Of a DNA stretch of 64,000 nucleotides, positions 10,038 through 18,899 are shown one piece after another; the stretch's first letter is position 1; every line of letters begins with the position of its first letter. Location: the NCBI RefSeq assembly GCF_039522585.1, contig NZ_BAAADR010000023.1; one strand, given 5' to 3'. This stretch comes from Bisbaumannia salifodinae (GTDB taxonomy: Bacteria > Pseudomonadota > Gammaproteobacteria > Pseudomonadales > Halomonadaceae). Both the position numbers and the translations under genes were made by a program. Below the pieces are notes generated by a model that searched no databases, had not been told where the DNA came from, and worked only from the letters and a program-made list of their open reading frames with translations.

Positions 10038-11006
10038 ATGAACAGTCGCCATCTGACCTTTCGCCTGTTGCAGGTCTATGCTGCGGTGGTCGGCGCCGGC
10101 TCGGTCAGCGAGGCGGCGCGGCGCCTGCACCTGACCCAGCCCACCGTCTCCCAGCAGCTCAAGCGGCTGGCCGAGACAGTGGGGGAGCCGCTGCTCGAGA
10201 GCCGCCAGGGGCGGCTCGCGCCCACCGAGGCCGGCGCCGAGCTCTACCGGGCCAGCCGCGAGGTGCTGGGCCGCTTCGATGACTTCGGCGACTACCTGGA
10301 GGCCCTGCGCGGCGGCGAGCGGGGGCGCTTCTCCATCGCCCTGGTCAATACCGCCCAGTACGTGCTGCCGCGGCTGCTCGGCCCCTATAGCCAGGCCTTT
10401 CCCGAGGTGGACGTGACCGTACATATCGGCAACCGCCGGCATATGCTGACCCGCTTCGAGCGCCAGGAGGACGACCTCTATGTGTTCAGCCATCCGCCCT
10501 CCCTGGCCCATGCCGTGGCGGGACGCTTCCTGCGCAACCCCCTGGTGGCGGTGGCGCCCCGGGACCATCCCCTGGCCGGGCGCGAGCGGGTGGCGATGAG
10601 CGAATTGCTCGGCGAGCGCATGCTGCTGCGCGAGCCGGGCTCGGCCACCCGCATGCTCTTCGACAGCTGGCTCCAGGAGCAGGGCCTGACCCTGGGGCCG
10701 ACCCTGCAGATGGCCAGCAACGAGGCGATTCGCGTCGGCGTGGCCTCCGGCATGGGGCTCGCCGTGCTCTCCGAGCATGTGCTGCCGTCGGAGCATCCCG
10801 ACCTGGTGATCCTGCCGGTGGCGGGGCTGCCCCTGGAGAGTCACTGGCAATTTATCGTGCGCCGCGACCGCCGGCTCTCCCATGCGGCGCTGGGCTTTTT
10901 GCGCTTCGCCGAGGGGCACCTGGGCGAGTGTGTGGAGTCGCGCTTCTTGTGCAACGAGCTGGCGGGGCTGCTGGGACGCCTGGAGGTGGCGGACGCGGCG
11001 TCCTGA
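10038..11006 (+). CDS. LysR-family transcriptional regulator
   Basis: A 322-residue LysR-type regulator. The N-terminal winged helix-turn-helix covers residues 5-65 (SVSEAARRLHLTQPTVSQQLKRL), followed by the linker helix and a two-lobed substrate-binding domain from about residue 95 (RGRFSIALVNTAQYVLPRLLGPYSQAFPEVDV). The middle HPPSLAHAVAGRFLRNPLVAVAP stretch and overall layout resemble CbbR/CmpR-like regulators of carbon-fixation or bicarbonate-uptake genes, which suits the divergent SbtA-like transporter. Assignment to that subgroup is inference. The start is supported by the gap palindrome and an upstream GAGG. Confidence 0.9.
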   Translation: MNSRHLTFRLLQVYAAVVGAGSVSEAARRLHLTQPTVSQQLKRLAETVGEPLLESRQGRLAPTEAGAELYRASREVLGRFDDFGDYLEALRGGERGRFSIALVNTAQYVLPRLLGPYSQAFPEVDVTVHIGNRRHMLTRFERQEDDLYVFSHPPSLAHAVAGRFLRNPLVAVAPRDHPLAGRERVAMSELLGERMLLREPGSATRMLFDSWLQEQGLTLGPTLQMASNEAIRVGVASGMGLAVLSEHVLPSEHPDLVILPVAGLPLESHWQFIVRRDRRLSHAALGFLRFAEGHLGECVESRFLCNELAGLLGRLEVADAAS

Positions 11007-11124
11007 GTGGCTTAGACCTTGGTCGAAGATTGGCGCCATGCAAGCTTGGTGACAGCTTGGTCCTCTAGAGTCACGGCTACCGGGCGACGACCCGGGACCA
11101 TCTAACAACGAGGATATACACGCC

Positions 11125-12123
11125 ATGTTCGATCGCTTCCTTCCCAAGCCCCTGATGGCCGGCGCCGCGGCGGCCATGCTGGCCTCCCTGGCGATGACCA
11201 CCCCGGTGGCCGCCGGTGATTACCCGGATCGTCCCATCGACCTGGTGGTGGGCTTCGGCACCGGGGGCAGCGCCGATCGCATGACCCGGGCCGTCTCCAC
11301 CTACCTGGCCGAGGAGCTCGGCGTGCCGGTGCGGGTCACCAACCGTCCCGGCGCCGGCACCCAGGTCTCGGCGAACTATATCCTGTCGCGTCTGGACGAC
11401 GGCTATACCGTCTACGCCTCCACCTTCGCTCCCTACCTGACCAACACCATCCTCACTGGAGGCGCCCAGTACGGCATCGAGGACTTCTCCTTTATCAACT
11501 TCCAGTGGTTCGACCTGGACCTGATCGCCGCCAACAAGGACAGCGGCTTCGAGGACCTGCCCTCGCTGCTGGAGGCGATCCGCGATAACCCCGGCGAGGT
11601 ACGTGGCTCGGTGGTGCAGGGCTCCGCCGGCCACCTGATGGTGCGGCTGCTGCTGGAGGAGGCGGGCATCCCCCAGGAGAACCTCAACCTGGTGACCTAC
11701 AACAGCGGCGGCGAGGCGCGTTCCGCGGTGGCCGGCGGCCAGGTGCACTTCACCTCCATCAGCGCCCAGGGCAGCGAGGGGATCCGCGAGTTCCTGACCC
11801 CGCTGGCCATCGTCAGCGACGAGCGCATCGACCAGTGGGATGCGCCGCCCATCAACGAGGCACTCGACCCCATGGATATCGAGGTGCCGGTGCTGCAGGG
11901 ATCCATGCGCGGCTTCGCGGTGACCGCCGAGACCGAGCGTCAGTATCCGGAGCGCTACGAGATCCTCTCCGAGGCGATCCAGAACACCCTGGCCCGCAAG
12001 GAGGTCCAGGAGCACCTCGAGGGCAATGACATCGGTGGCGTCTGGGTCGGCCCCGAGCGCTCCAACGAGCTGATGCGCACCAACTTCGAGGTCTTCGAGG
12101 CCTACGCCGACCTGCTCAACTGA
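11125..12123 (+). CDS. tctC: TctC-family solute-binding protein of a tripartite tricarboxylate transporter
   Basis: A periplasmic receptor of 332 residues that delivers a carboxylate to the TctAB membrane pair. The signal peptide spans residues 1-31, with a hydrophobic core LMAGAAAAMLASLAM and a likely cleavage after PVAA. The mature N-terminus DYPDRPIDLVVGFGTGGSAD is the hallmark beta-strand and carboxylate-binding loop of the TctC/Bug fold, and NRPGAGTQVSANYI follows. A 118-bp upstream gap after the LysR gene probably holds its promoter. The substrate (citrate, aromatic acid or other) cannot be read from sequence. Confidence 0.92.
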   Translation: MFDRFLPKPLMAGAAAAMLASLAMTTPVAAGDYPDRPIDLVVGFGTGGSADRMTRAVSTYLAEELGVPVRVTNRPGAGTQVSANYILSRLDDGYTVYASTFAPYLTNTILTGGAQYGIEDFSFINFQWFDLDLIAANKDSGFEDLPSLLEAIRDNPGEVRGSVVQGSAGHLMVRLLLEEAGIPQENLNLVTYNSGGEARSAVAGGQVHFTSISAQGSEGIREFLTPLAIVSDERIDQWDAPPINEALDPMDIEVPVLQGSMRGFAVTAETERQYPERYEILSEAIQNTLARKEVQEHLEGNDIGGVWVGPERSNELMRTNFEVFEAYADLLN

Positions 12124-12139
12124 TCCTTCCCGCATGATG

Positions 12140-12165
12140 CGCCCCCGGCGAGTGGGCCGGGGGCG
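12140..12165 (+). other. intercistronic hairpin tctC-tctB
   Basis: A perfect 10-bp stem (CGCCCCCGGC / GCCGGGGGCG) with a GAGTGG loop lies between the tctC stop and the tctB start, with no T-run. Such hairpins commonly stabilise the upstream message or attenuate read-through, giving more binding protein than membrane subunits. That role is inference. Confidence 0.65.
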
Positions 12166-12179
12166 ATTGGAGTCCATCC

Positions 12180-12635
12180 ATGACCGCCAACAAACGCGAC
12201 TATGGGGACCTCTTGGTCCTCATGGCTTTGGCCGGCTTTACCCTCTGGTATCTGCTGGATGCCATCCGGGTCTCCTCGGCCATACAGAACCTGCTGTTGA
12301 TCCTGCCGCTCTCCCTAGTGGTGCTGGCCATCGTGGCTCTGGAGATGGGGATGCGCCTGAAGAAGGGCACCCTGCTGGTCCGCGAGGAGCGCGAGGGCGA
12401 GCCGCTGCACCGCACCCTGCCGGTGGTGGGGCTGTTCGCCGCCTATGTGCTGTCGCTGGAGACCCTGGGCTTCGACGTGGCCACGGTGCTCTTTATCGCC
12501 GCCTTCCTGGTGCTCAAGGGCGAGCGCCACTGGCCGCTGCTGGGGGGCTACAGCCTGGCCTTCGGCTTCGGCGTGGCCTTCTTCTTCGCGCAGATGCTGC
12601 CCTATCCCATGCATATGCTGATCCTACCGGGCTAA
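12180..12635 (+). CDS. tctB: TctB-family small membrane subunit
   Basis: A 151-residue inner-membrane protein with four predicted hydrophobic helices, about residues 12-30, 36-56, 79-99 and 117-140, the standard layout of the small TctB subunit. The loop between helices 2 and 3 is charged (RLKKGTLLVREEREGEPLHRT). Sequence conservation in this family is low, so the call depends on topology plus its position between tctC and tctA. It ends 12 bp before tctA. Confidence 0.88.
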   Translation: MTANKRDYGDLLVLMALAGFTLWYLLDAIRVSSAIQNLLLILPLSLVVLAIVALEMGMRLKKGTLLVREEREGEPLHRTLPVVGLFAAYVLSLETLGFDVATVLFIAAFLVLKGERHWPLLGGYSLAFGFGVAFFFAQMLPYPMHMLILPG

Positions 12636-12647
12636 GGGAGTCACACC

Positions 12648-14156
12648 ATGATCGATTTCGTCGCCGTCGAGCAGGGCCTGGCCCTGCTCTTCACGAGCTT
12701 TTCCCCCTGGATGGTGGTGGTGCCCGGCATCGTCATCGGGCTGATCTTCGGCGCCACCCCGGGGCTGCAGATCTCCATGGCCATGGCGATCTTCCTGCCG
12801 ATGACCCTGTACATGGATTTCGTCCAGGCGATGCTGTTCCTGACCGCCATCTTCACCGGGGGCTCCTTCGGTAGCGGCATCCCGGCGATCCTGATGAATA
12901 TCCCCGGCACCTCCTCGGCCATCGCCACCGCCTTCGACGGCTACCCCATGGCGCGCCAGGGCAAGCACAACCAGGCCCTGGGGGTGGCCCTGGTGTCGTC
13001 GGTGCTCGGCACCCTGATGGGCTACGTCATTCTCTTCGTGATGATCCAGCCGCTCTCCCTGATGGTGCTCAAGCTGGGGCCCGCGGAGATGTTCGCGGTG
13101 ATCCTGTGGGGCATGACGCTGATCGCCAGTCTCAAGGGCGAGCAGGTGCTCAAGGGCCTGATGGCCGGCTTCGTGGGGCTGTTGATCGGCACCATCGGCT
13201 TCAACGAGCTGGGCATGGCGCGGGGCACCATGGGGCAGACCTACCTGCTCGACGGGGTGCCGGTGATTCCCGCCATGATGGGCATGTTCGCCGCCTCGGA
13301 GCTGTTCAAGCTGGCCAACAAGGGCTTTATCGTCGAGTCGAAAGCCTCCCGCAAGGTCAAGCTCGGGGAGATTTTCCAGGGCTTCAAGCTGGCCGTCCGC
13401 TACCCCTGGGTGATGATCCGCGGCGGCCTGATCGGGGTCTTCGTGGGGGCGGTGCCCGGGGTCGGTTCCTCGGTCTCCAACCTGCTCTCCTACGTGGAGA
13501 CCCAGCGCCGCGACGAGGATCCGGCCTCCTTCGGCAAGGGCAACCCCAAGGGCGTGGTGGCCTCGGAGTCGGCCAACAGCACCTCGGAGGCGGGCTCCAT
13601 GGCCACCCTGCTGGCCCTGGGCATTCCCGGCGGCGGGGCCACGGCGGTGATGCTGGCGGCCTTCGCCATGCATAACATCACCGGCGGCCCGCAGTTTATC
13701 CGCCAGCAGACCGACGTGGTCTACGCCATCATCTTCGCCAACTTCGCCCAGGTGTTCCTGCTGCTGGTCATCGGCCTGCTGTTTATCCCGCTGCTGGCCA
13801 ATATCATCAAGGTGCCGATGCGCTACCTGATCCCCTCGGTGCTGGTGCTGGCGGTGATGGGCTCCTTCGGCCTCACCGGCAACATGACCGGGCCGGTGAC
13901 GGTGCTGGTGTTCGCGGTGGTCGGCTGGATCTTCCGCCACTATGGCTATTCGGTGCCGGCGGCGGTGATCGGCATGCTGCTGGGGGCCATGGCGGAGAAA
14001 TCCCTGCTGCACTCCTACCAGATCAGCGGCGGCGACCTGGCCTATGTGCTGGAGCGCCCGGTGACCCTGCTGATCCTGGCGCTACTGCTGGTGTCGCTGT
14101 TCGGCAAGCGCTTGCTGGGCCTGGTCCGGGGGCGCAAGACGGCCGCCGGCGCCTGA
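12648..14156 (+). CDS. tctA: TctA-family large membrane subunit
   Basis: A 502-residue permease with about eleven transmembrane segments that moves carboxylates, probably with sodium or protons. Conserved family segments are present: GLIFGATPGLQISMAMAIFL near residue 30, GGSFGSGIPAILMNIPGT near residue 70, and the repeat-related VGAVPGVGSSVSN and LALGIPGGGATAVMLAAF in the second half. These paired PG-rich motifs are thought to line the binding site. It is followed by an AbrB-family gene after only 3 bp, so the two are co-transcribed. Confidence 0.95.
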   Translation: MIDFVAVEQGLALLFTSFSPWMVVVPGIVIGLIFGATPGLQISMAMAIFLPMTLYMDFVQAMLFLTAIFTGGSFGSGIPAILMNIPGTSSAIATAFDGYPMARQGKHNQALGVALVSSVLGTLMGYVILFVMIQPLSLMVLKLGPAEMFAVILWGMTLIASLKGEQVLKGLMAGFVGLLIGTIGFNELGMARGTMGQTYLLDGVPVIPAMMGMFAASELFKLANKGFIVESKASRKVKLGEIFQGFKLAVRYPWVMIRGGLIGVFVGAVPGVGSSVSNLLSYVETQRRDEDPASFGKGNPKGVVASESANSTSEAGSMATLLALGIPGGGATAVMLAAFAMHNITGGPQFIRQQTDVVYAIIFANFAQVFLLLVIGLLFIPLLANIIKVPMRYLIPSVLVLAVMGSFGLTGNMTGPVTVLVFAVVGWIFRHYGYSVPAAVIGMLLGAMAEKSLLHSYQISGGDLAYVLERPVTLLILALLLVSLFGKRLLGLVRGRKTAAGA

Positions 14157-14159
14157 ACC

Positions 14160-15185
14160 ATGTTCAAGCGCAGCCTGCTGACCCTGCTGATCGGCGGCCT
14201 GGGGGGCGGCCTGGCCACCCTGGCCGCCTTGCCCCTGGCCTGGATGCTGGGGCCGCTGTTCCTGGTGCTGGCGGCCTCCCTGGCCGGGGCGAAGGCGGGC
14301 ATCGACCCGCGCCTGCATCGTGGCGCCATCGCCATGCTCGGCCTGTTTATCGGCAACCGCATTGACCTGGGCGAGCTGTCGCACCTGCTGGAGTGGTACC
14401 CCAGCGTGCTGGCCATGCTCGGCTATATGGGGCTGATGCTGCTGGGCGGGCGCTGGCTCTTCGCGCTGAGCGGCATGAGCCGGCTCAGTGCGCTGTTCTG
14501 CGCCTTTCCGGGCAGCATGAACGGCGCCGTCATCCTCGCCGACCGCCTCGGCGCCGACGTGCGCTGGATCGCCATCACCCATGCCATCCGCCTGGTGATG
14601 GTGGTGGCCTCCGCCGCCTTGCTGGCCAGCCACCTCGCCGGCGGGGTGGTCCTGGGGGAGGGCAACGGCCTCCACTGGGGGGATCTCTACCTGCTGGCGC
14701 TGGCCCCGGCCTGCGCCTGGCTGGGTCGGCTGCTGCGTCTGCCGATCCCCGAGTTCCTGGGGCCCATCGCCGTGGGCGCGGCCATGGCCAGCCTCGGCCA
14801 TGGGATTGTGTTGCCGGATCTGCTGCTGATCCTGACCTTCCTGGTCCTGGGCAGCTCGGTGGGCTCGCGTTTCTCGGGCACCGGCTGGTCGCGGCTGCTG
14901 CGGGTGGGGCGCTACGGCCTGGCGTTCGGCGCCTATGCGGTGGTGATGGCCCTGATTACCGCCTGGGGGGTGTCGAGCCTGACGGACTTGCCCTTCGCGG
15001 CGGTGCTGCTGGCGCTGCTGCCCGGCGGCGTCGGCGAGATGGCGGTGATCGCCGTGGCGCTGGAGATCGATCCGGTCTATGTGGTCTCCCACCATGTGCT
15101 GCGCCTGCTGCTCTTGATCCTGCTTACCCCGCCGCTGATCGCCCTGGCGCGCCGGCGTCGTGCCGCGGCGCAAAGACGACGCTGA
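14160..15185 (+). CDS. AbrB-family membrane protein (ammonia monooxygenase-like/DUF)
   Basis: A 341-residue hydrophobic protein with roughly ten membrane helices arranged as two internal repeats, characteristic of the AbrB (Gate-like) membrane family, unrelated to the Bacillus regulator AbrB. Repeat signatures include LPLAWMLGPLFLVLAASLAGAK near residue 25 and LPFAAVLLALLPGGVGEMAV near residue 285, with CAFPGSMNGAVILADRLGAD in the middle. Members often accompany TctABC systems but have no established function. The last 62 bp overlap the 3' end of the converging histidine kinase gene. Confidence 0.82.
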   Translation: MFKRSLLTLLIGGLGGGLATLAALPLAWMLGPLFLVLAASLAGAKAGIDPRLHRGAIAMLGLFIGNRIDLGELSHLLEWYPSVLAMLGYMGLMLLGGRWLFALSGMSRLSALFCAFPGSMNGAVILADRLGADVRWIAITHAIRLVMVVASAALLASHLAGGVVLGEGNGLHWGDLYLLALAPACAWLGRLLRLPIPEFLGPIAVGAAMASLGHGIVLPDLLLILTFLVLGSSVGSRFSGTGWSRLLRVGRYGLAFGAYAVVMALITAWGVSSLTDLPFAAVLLALLPGGVGEMAVIAVALEIDPVYVVSHHVLRLLLLILLTPPLIALARRRRAAAQRRR

Positions 15186-16527
15186 CGGTCAGTCCCTGGC
15201 CCGGGAGACTCGTGAAGTCGAGGCGGGCGCCGTGGGCGCGGGCCACCTCGTCGACGATGGCCAGGCCCAGGCCGCTGCCCGGGGTCGCCGGGCTGGCCCG
15301 ATAGAAGCGCTCGGTGAGCCGGGCCAGGTCGTTGGCGGCCACCCCCACCCCGTCGTCGGCGACGCTCAGTGCCGGCGCCCCCTCCCGCTGGAAGACCCGC
15401 ACCCGGATGGGGCCCCGATAGGGGGCCTCGCCGCCGGCGTGCTGGCTGGCATTCTCGATCAGGTTCTGCACCAGCCAGCGCAGCCGCACCGGATCGCCGA
15501 GCACCTCGCCGGCCTGCTGCTCGATAAACTCCAGCTCCTGCCCGCGCTGGTAGATGCGCGCGGCCGCCTCGGCGCAGGCCTCACGGCACACCTCGCCGAG
15601 GGCCACCGGCACCAGGGCCCGGGTGTCCACCAGCTCGTGGCGGGTCTTGGCCAGGGTCAGCAACTGCTGCACCGTGTAGCCGGCCTGCTCGGCGATACGC
15701 TCGATCTCCTCCAGGGGGCGGCGCAGGGTGGGGTCCGCGCAGCGCCGCGCGGTGACCTCCGCCAGGGCGCGGATCTCCGAGACCGGGGTGCGCAGCTGGT
15801 GGGAGACATCGGCATTGAACTGCTGGGTATTGCGGATGCTCTGGCGCATCCGCGCCATCAGGCCGTTGATGCTGGCCACCAGGGTGGTGACCTCCCGCGG
15901 CACCCGGGTCTCGATGGGCTCCAGGTCATTGGGGGAGCGCTGGCGCAGGCCGCGGCTGACGGCGCGCAGCGGTGCCAGGCCCTGGTGGATCGCCAGCAGG
16001 GCGATGGTCACGGCGAGCAGGCCGCCCACGGCGGTCAGTCCCGAGAGGGTCAGCAGGAAGTCGTTGATCAGGCTGTCGCGGGCCTCGGTGGATTCGGCCA
16101 CGATCACCTCGATGTGGCCACTCCGGGTGGCGCGGACCACCGGGAAGCTGGTGGCCACGGCGCGCAGTTCGTTGCCGGCATAGTCGGTATCGTAGAAGGC
16201 CGGCGTGGCGGCATCCGAGGGAGGGCCCTCCAGGCCCTCGAAGCCGGCCAGCATATGGCCGGCATCGTCGCGGATGCGATAGAAGATCTTGCCCTCGCCG
16301 CGGCTGCCCAAGGTGCTGATGCTGAAGTAGTGCATATTGATGCGCAGCTCGCCATCCACCGAGTGGATGCGCCGCTCCACCCGCTCGGCGGCATTGAGCA
16401 GCATGGCATCGAAGGTCTCGTTGATCTGGCGGGAGAGCACCACCTGACTGGAGACCAGGGTGAGGATGCCCACCAGGCTGAAGGGCAGGCCGATCCACAG
16501 CAGCAGGCGGGCGCGAATCGAGCTCAT
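15124..16527 (-). CDS. sensor histidine kinase, TctE-like
   Basis: A 467-residue membrane kinase. Helix 1 is at residues 9-30 and helix 2 at about 158-180, enclosing a periplasmic sensor of roughly 125 residues. A HAMP-like linker leads to the dimerisation domain with phospho-acceptor His243 in FNADVSHQLRTP, then the ATPase domain with N-box LVQNLIENASQHA, DDGVGV and GSGLGLAIVDEV. The response regulator gene precedes it with a 4-bp overlap. It faces tctCBA, so it probably senses the transported carboxylate, as TctDE does in enterics; that link is inference. Confidence 0.9.
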   Translation of the reverse strand: MSSIRARLLLWIGLPFSLVGILTLVSSQVVLSRQINETFDAMLLNAAERVERRIHSVDGELRINMHYFSISTLGSRGEGKIFYRIRDDAGHMLAGFEGLEGPPSDAATPAFYDTDYAGNELRAVATSFPVVRATRSGHIEVIVAESTEARDSLINDFLLTLSGLTAVGGLLAVTIALLAIHQGLAPLRAVSRGLRQRSPNDLEPIETRVPREVTTLVASINGLMARMRQSIRNTQQFNADVSHQLRTPVSEIRALAEVTARRCADPTLRRPLEEIERIAEQAGYTVQQLLTLAKTRHELVDTRALVPVALGEVCREACAEAAARIYQRGQELEFIEQQAGEVLGDPVRLRWLVQNLIENASQHAGGEAPYRGPIRVRVFQREGAPALSVADDGVGVAANDLARLTERFYRASPATPGSGLGLAIVDEVARAHGARLDFTSLPGQGLTVSVVFAPRHDAGAPGRSAAG

Positions 16528-17198
16528 GGACGCGGGTCGCCGGCGTCGAGGAGGTAGCCGAGGCCGCGCACGGTGCGCAGCTGGGCGGCGTCACCGATCT
16601 TCTTGCGCAGGCGCGAAATATAGGTCTCCACGGCGCTAGGGGTGATCGCATCGTCCAGGTCGGAGAGGCGGTCGATGATCTGCGCCTTGCTGACCAGGCG
16701 CCCCTGGTTGATCAGCAGGTACTCGAGGACCTCCCGCTCGCGGCGATGCAGCGCCACCGCCTCGCCGTCGACCAGCACGGTGGGGCTGTCCGGGGGCAGC
16801 TCCAGGCCGCCGCACTGCAGGCTGCTCTCGCCGAACTGCTTGGCGCGGCGCACCAGGGCCTTGGCCCGGGCCACCACCTCCACCAGGGAGAAGGGCTTGC
16901 CCAGGTAGTCGTCGGCGCCTTCCTCCAGGCCCAATACCCGCTGATCCAGGTCGTCCCGGGCCGAGATGATCAGCACCGGCGTCTTGTCCTGGCGGGCGCG
17001 AAGCCGGCGCAGCACGTGGATGCCGTCCAGGTTGGGCAGCCCCAGGTCGAGCAGGATCAAATCGAAAGAGAGGTGGCGCAGCCACTGCTCGGCGGCCTGG
17101 CCGTCGTCGCAGGTCTCCACCCGGAAGCCCGCCTCCGTGAGGAAGGTGGCGATGGAGGTGGCCAGGTTGGGGTTGTCTTCGACTACCAGCGCTTTCAC
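16524..17198 (-). CDS. OmpR-family response regulator, TctD-like
   Basis: A 224-residue regulator starting with GTG at 17198 (MKALVVEDNPN), behind a GGGA ribosome site; the longer open frame upstream has low-complexity content and is rejected. The receiver domain has the acidic pair ED at 7-8, the phospho-acceptor Asp51 in LILLDLGLP and the signalling Lys near residue 102 (YLGKPFSLVE). The C-terminal winged helix includes REREVLEYLLINQGRLVSKAQI and ETYISRLRKKIG. It is translationally coupled to the kinase. The expected target is the tctCBA promoter. Confidence 0.93.
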   Translation of the reverse strand: MKALVVEDNPNLATSIATFLTEAGFRVETCDDGQAAEQWLRHLSFDLILLDLGLPNLDGIHVLRRLRARQDKTPVLIISARDDLDQRVLGLEEGADDYLGKPFSLVEVVARAKALVRRAKQFGESSLQCGGLELPPDSPTVLVDGEAVALHRREREVLEYLLINQGRLVSKAQIIDRLSDLDDAITPSAVETYISRLRKKIGDAAQLRTVRGLGYLLDAGDPRP

Positions 17199-17319
17199 GT
17201 GCCATCCCGTCTCATGAGTTGCCGAGGCGGGCAGTATATCGCGATGGGGCGGCTCGGGTCTTACGGCGATGCCGGCCGACAGGAAGCGACGCCCGGGAGG
17301 GCGCCGCCGTGGGAGAGCG

Positions 17320-18132
17320 TTAGTCGGCGTTGGGGAAGAACAGCTGCTGGCCGTCGACGCTGAAGTCGGCGATGGCCCGCTGGCCCTCGTCGGAGAGCAG
17401 CCAGGCGTGCCACTGGCCGGCCAGGTCATGCTTGAGGTGGGGGTGGCGCTCGGCGTCGATCACCACGCTGCCGTACTGGTTGAAGAGACGCTCGTCGCCC
17501 TCGAAGAGCAGGGTCAGGTCCTGGGGGTTGGCGAAGGCCACCCAGGTGGCGCGGTCGCTCATCGCGTAGGCGTCCATGCCGGCGGCGGTGTTGAGGGTCG
17601 GGCCCATGCCGCTGCCCAGCTCGCGGTACCAGGGGGCGGCGGGGGTGATATCGGCGGCCTCCCAGAGGCGCTGCTCGGCGCGGTGGGTGCCGCTGTCGTC
17701 GCCGCGGGAGGCGAAGGGCGCCTCGGCCTCGGCGATTCGCACCAGGGCATCGAGGATGCTCTCGGCCTCCGCGACCTCGGCGGGGTCGGCACTGGGGCCG
17801 ATCAGCACGAAGTCGTTGTACATCACATCGGCGCGCTCGCTGCCGTAGCCCTCGGCGACGAAACGCTCCTCTCCGCTGGTGTCGTGGACCAGCAGGGCGT
17901 CCGCGTCGCCGCGGCGGGCCAGCTCGAAGGCCTGGCCGGTGCCCACGGCGACGACCCGCACCTCGATGCCGGAGGCCTCGGTGAACCGTGGCAGGATGAC
18001 CTCGAAGAGCCCCGAGTTCTCGGTGGAGGTGGTGGAGGCCAGGGTGATATGGGGGGGCTCCTCCTGGGCGAACAGGGCGGAGGATAGGCCGAGCAGGCCG
18101 AGGCCGGCGAGTGTCGCTGCGATCTGGTTCAT
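17320..18132 (-). CDS. tupA: tungstate-binding periplasmic protein TupA
   Basis: High-affinity oxyanion receptor, 270 residues, starting MNQIAATLAGLG; the open frame continues upstream but without similarity. The signal peptide is residues 1-22 (LSSALFAQ). The mature start ITLASTTSTENSGLFEVILP and the segment VVAVGTGQAFELARRGDADALLVHD are the signature TupA oxyanion loops, and GDDSGTHRAEQRLWE follows. It is unusual that the receptor gene is last, after tupB and tupC. Tungstate rather than molybdate is inferred from resemblance to TupA over ModA. Confidence 0.9.
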   Translation of the reverse strand: MNQIAATLAGLGLLGLSSALFAQEEPPHITLASTTSTENSGLFEVILPRFTEASGIEVRVVAVGTGQAFELARRGDADALLVHDTSGEERFVAEGYGSERADVMYNDFVLIGPSADPAEVAEAESILDALVRIAEAEAPFASRGDDSGTHRAEQRLWEAADITPAAPWYRELGSGMGPTLNTAAGMDAYAMSDRATWVAFANPQDLTLLFEGDERLFNQYGSVVIDAERHPHLKHDLAGQWHAWLLSDEGQRAIADFSVDGQQLFFPNAD

Positions 18133-18158
18133 GGCGCTTCCTTTCGTATGGCTGGGGA

Positions 18159-18899
18159 CTAGGGAGGGGGCGGCGAGACCACCAGTTCGCCGCGGATAAA
18201 GGCCCGGGCCTCCGCCGAGGTCGGTGCCGTGAAGAAACGTTCGGCGGGGGTGTGCTCCAGCAGCCGTCCGCCACACAGGAAGAGGACGTCATCGGCCAGG
18301 CGCCGCGCCTGATGCAGGTCGTGGCTGCTCATGATGATTCGCGTGCCGCGGCGGTGGAACTCCGTGACGGCGGCCTCCACCGCCTGGATGGCGGCGGGGT
18401 CCAGCGCCGAGGTGGGCTCGTCGAGGAAGAGCACCCGAGGCTCCAGCAGCCAGGCCCGGGCCAGGGCCAGGCGCTGTTGTTCGCCGCCGGAGAGCACCCG
18501 GGCGGGACGCCCCTCCAGGGCGGCCAGGCCGAAGCGCTCGAGGGCCTCCCGGGCCAGTGCCTTGCGGCGGTGGCGGGGCGTGTCCTTGACCGCCAGGGCA
18601 TGGGTGAGGTTGGCCAGCGCCGAGCGCCGCAGCAGCACCGGCCGCTGGAAGACCATGGCCTGGCGCGGCGCCTCGCCCTCCCAGTGGAGGCGTCCCTGGC
18701 TGGGCACCAGCAGGCCATGGGCCAGGCGCATCAGCAGGCTCTTGCCGGCGCCGTTGGGGCCCATCACCAGGGTGCGGCGACAGCCGTCCAGGCGCAGGGT
18801 CACGGGGGCCAGCAGGGGCTGGCCGCGGTGCCGAAAGCTTACCTCCTCCAGGACCAGCGGGGGGATGGCCTGGGTCAGGAGTTGATTCAGGGTGGTCAT
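18159..18899 (-). CDS. tupC: tungstate ABC transporter ATP-binding protein TupC
   Basis: A 246-residue ATPase that powers the TupB permease. Walker A is GPNGAGKS at residues 47-54, the signature is LSGGEQQRLALARA, Walker B is VLFLDEPTSALD and the switch His lies in MSSHDLHQA. The start at 18899 (MTTLNQLL) overlaps the tupB stop by 4 bp. The frame stays open through all of tupB upstream, but that extension has no recognisable protein and is a high-GC artefact. There is no C-terminal regulatory domain of the ModC type. Confidence 0.92.
   Translation of the reverse strand: MTTLNQLLTQAIPPLVLEEVSFRHRGQPLLAPVTLRLDGCRRTLVMGPNGAGKSLLMRLAHGLLVPSQGRLHWEGEAPRQAMVFQRPVLLRRSALANLTHALAVKDTPRHRRKALAREALERFGLAALEGRPARVLSGGEQQRLALARAWLLEPRVLFLDEPTSALDPAAIQAVEAAVTEFHRRGTRIIMSSHDLHQARRLADDVLFLCGGRLLEHTPAERFFTAPTSAEARAFIRGELVVSPPPP

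Noticed and set aside
12624..14012. A 462-codon minus-strand frame opposite tctA
   Set aside because: His/Gly/Gln-rich with no domain; the plus strand encodes an unambiguous membrane permease.
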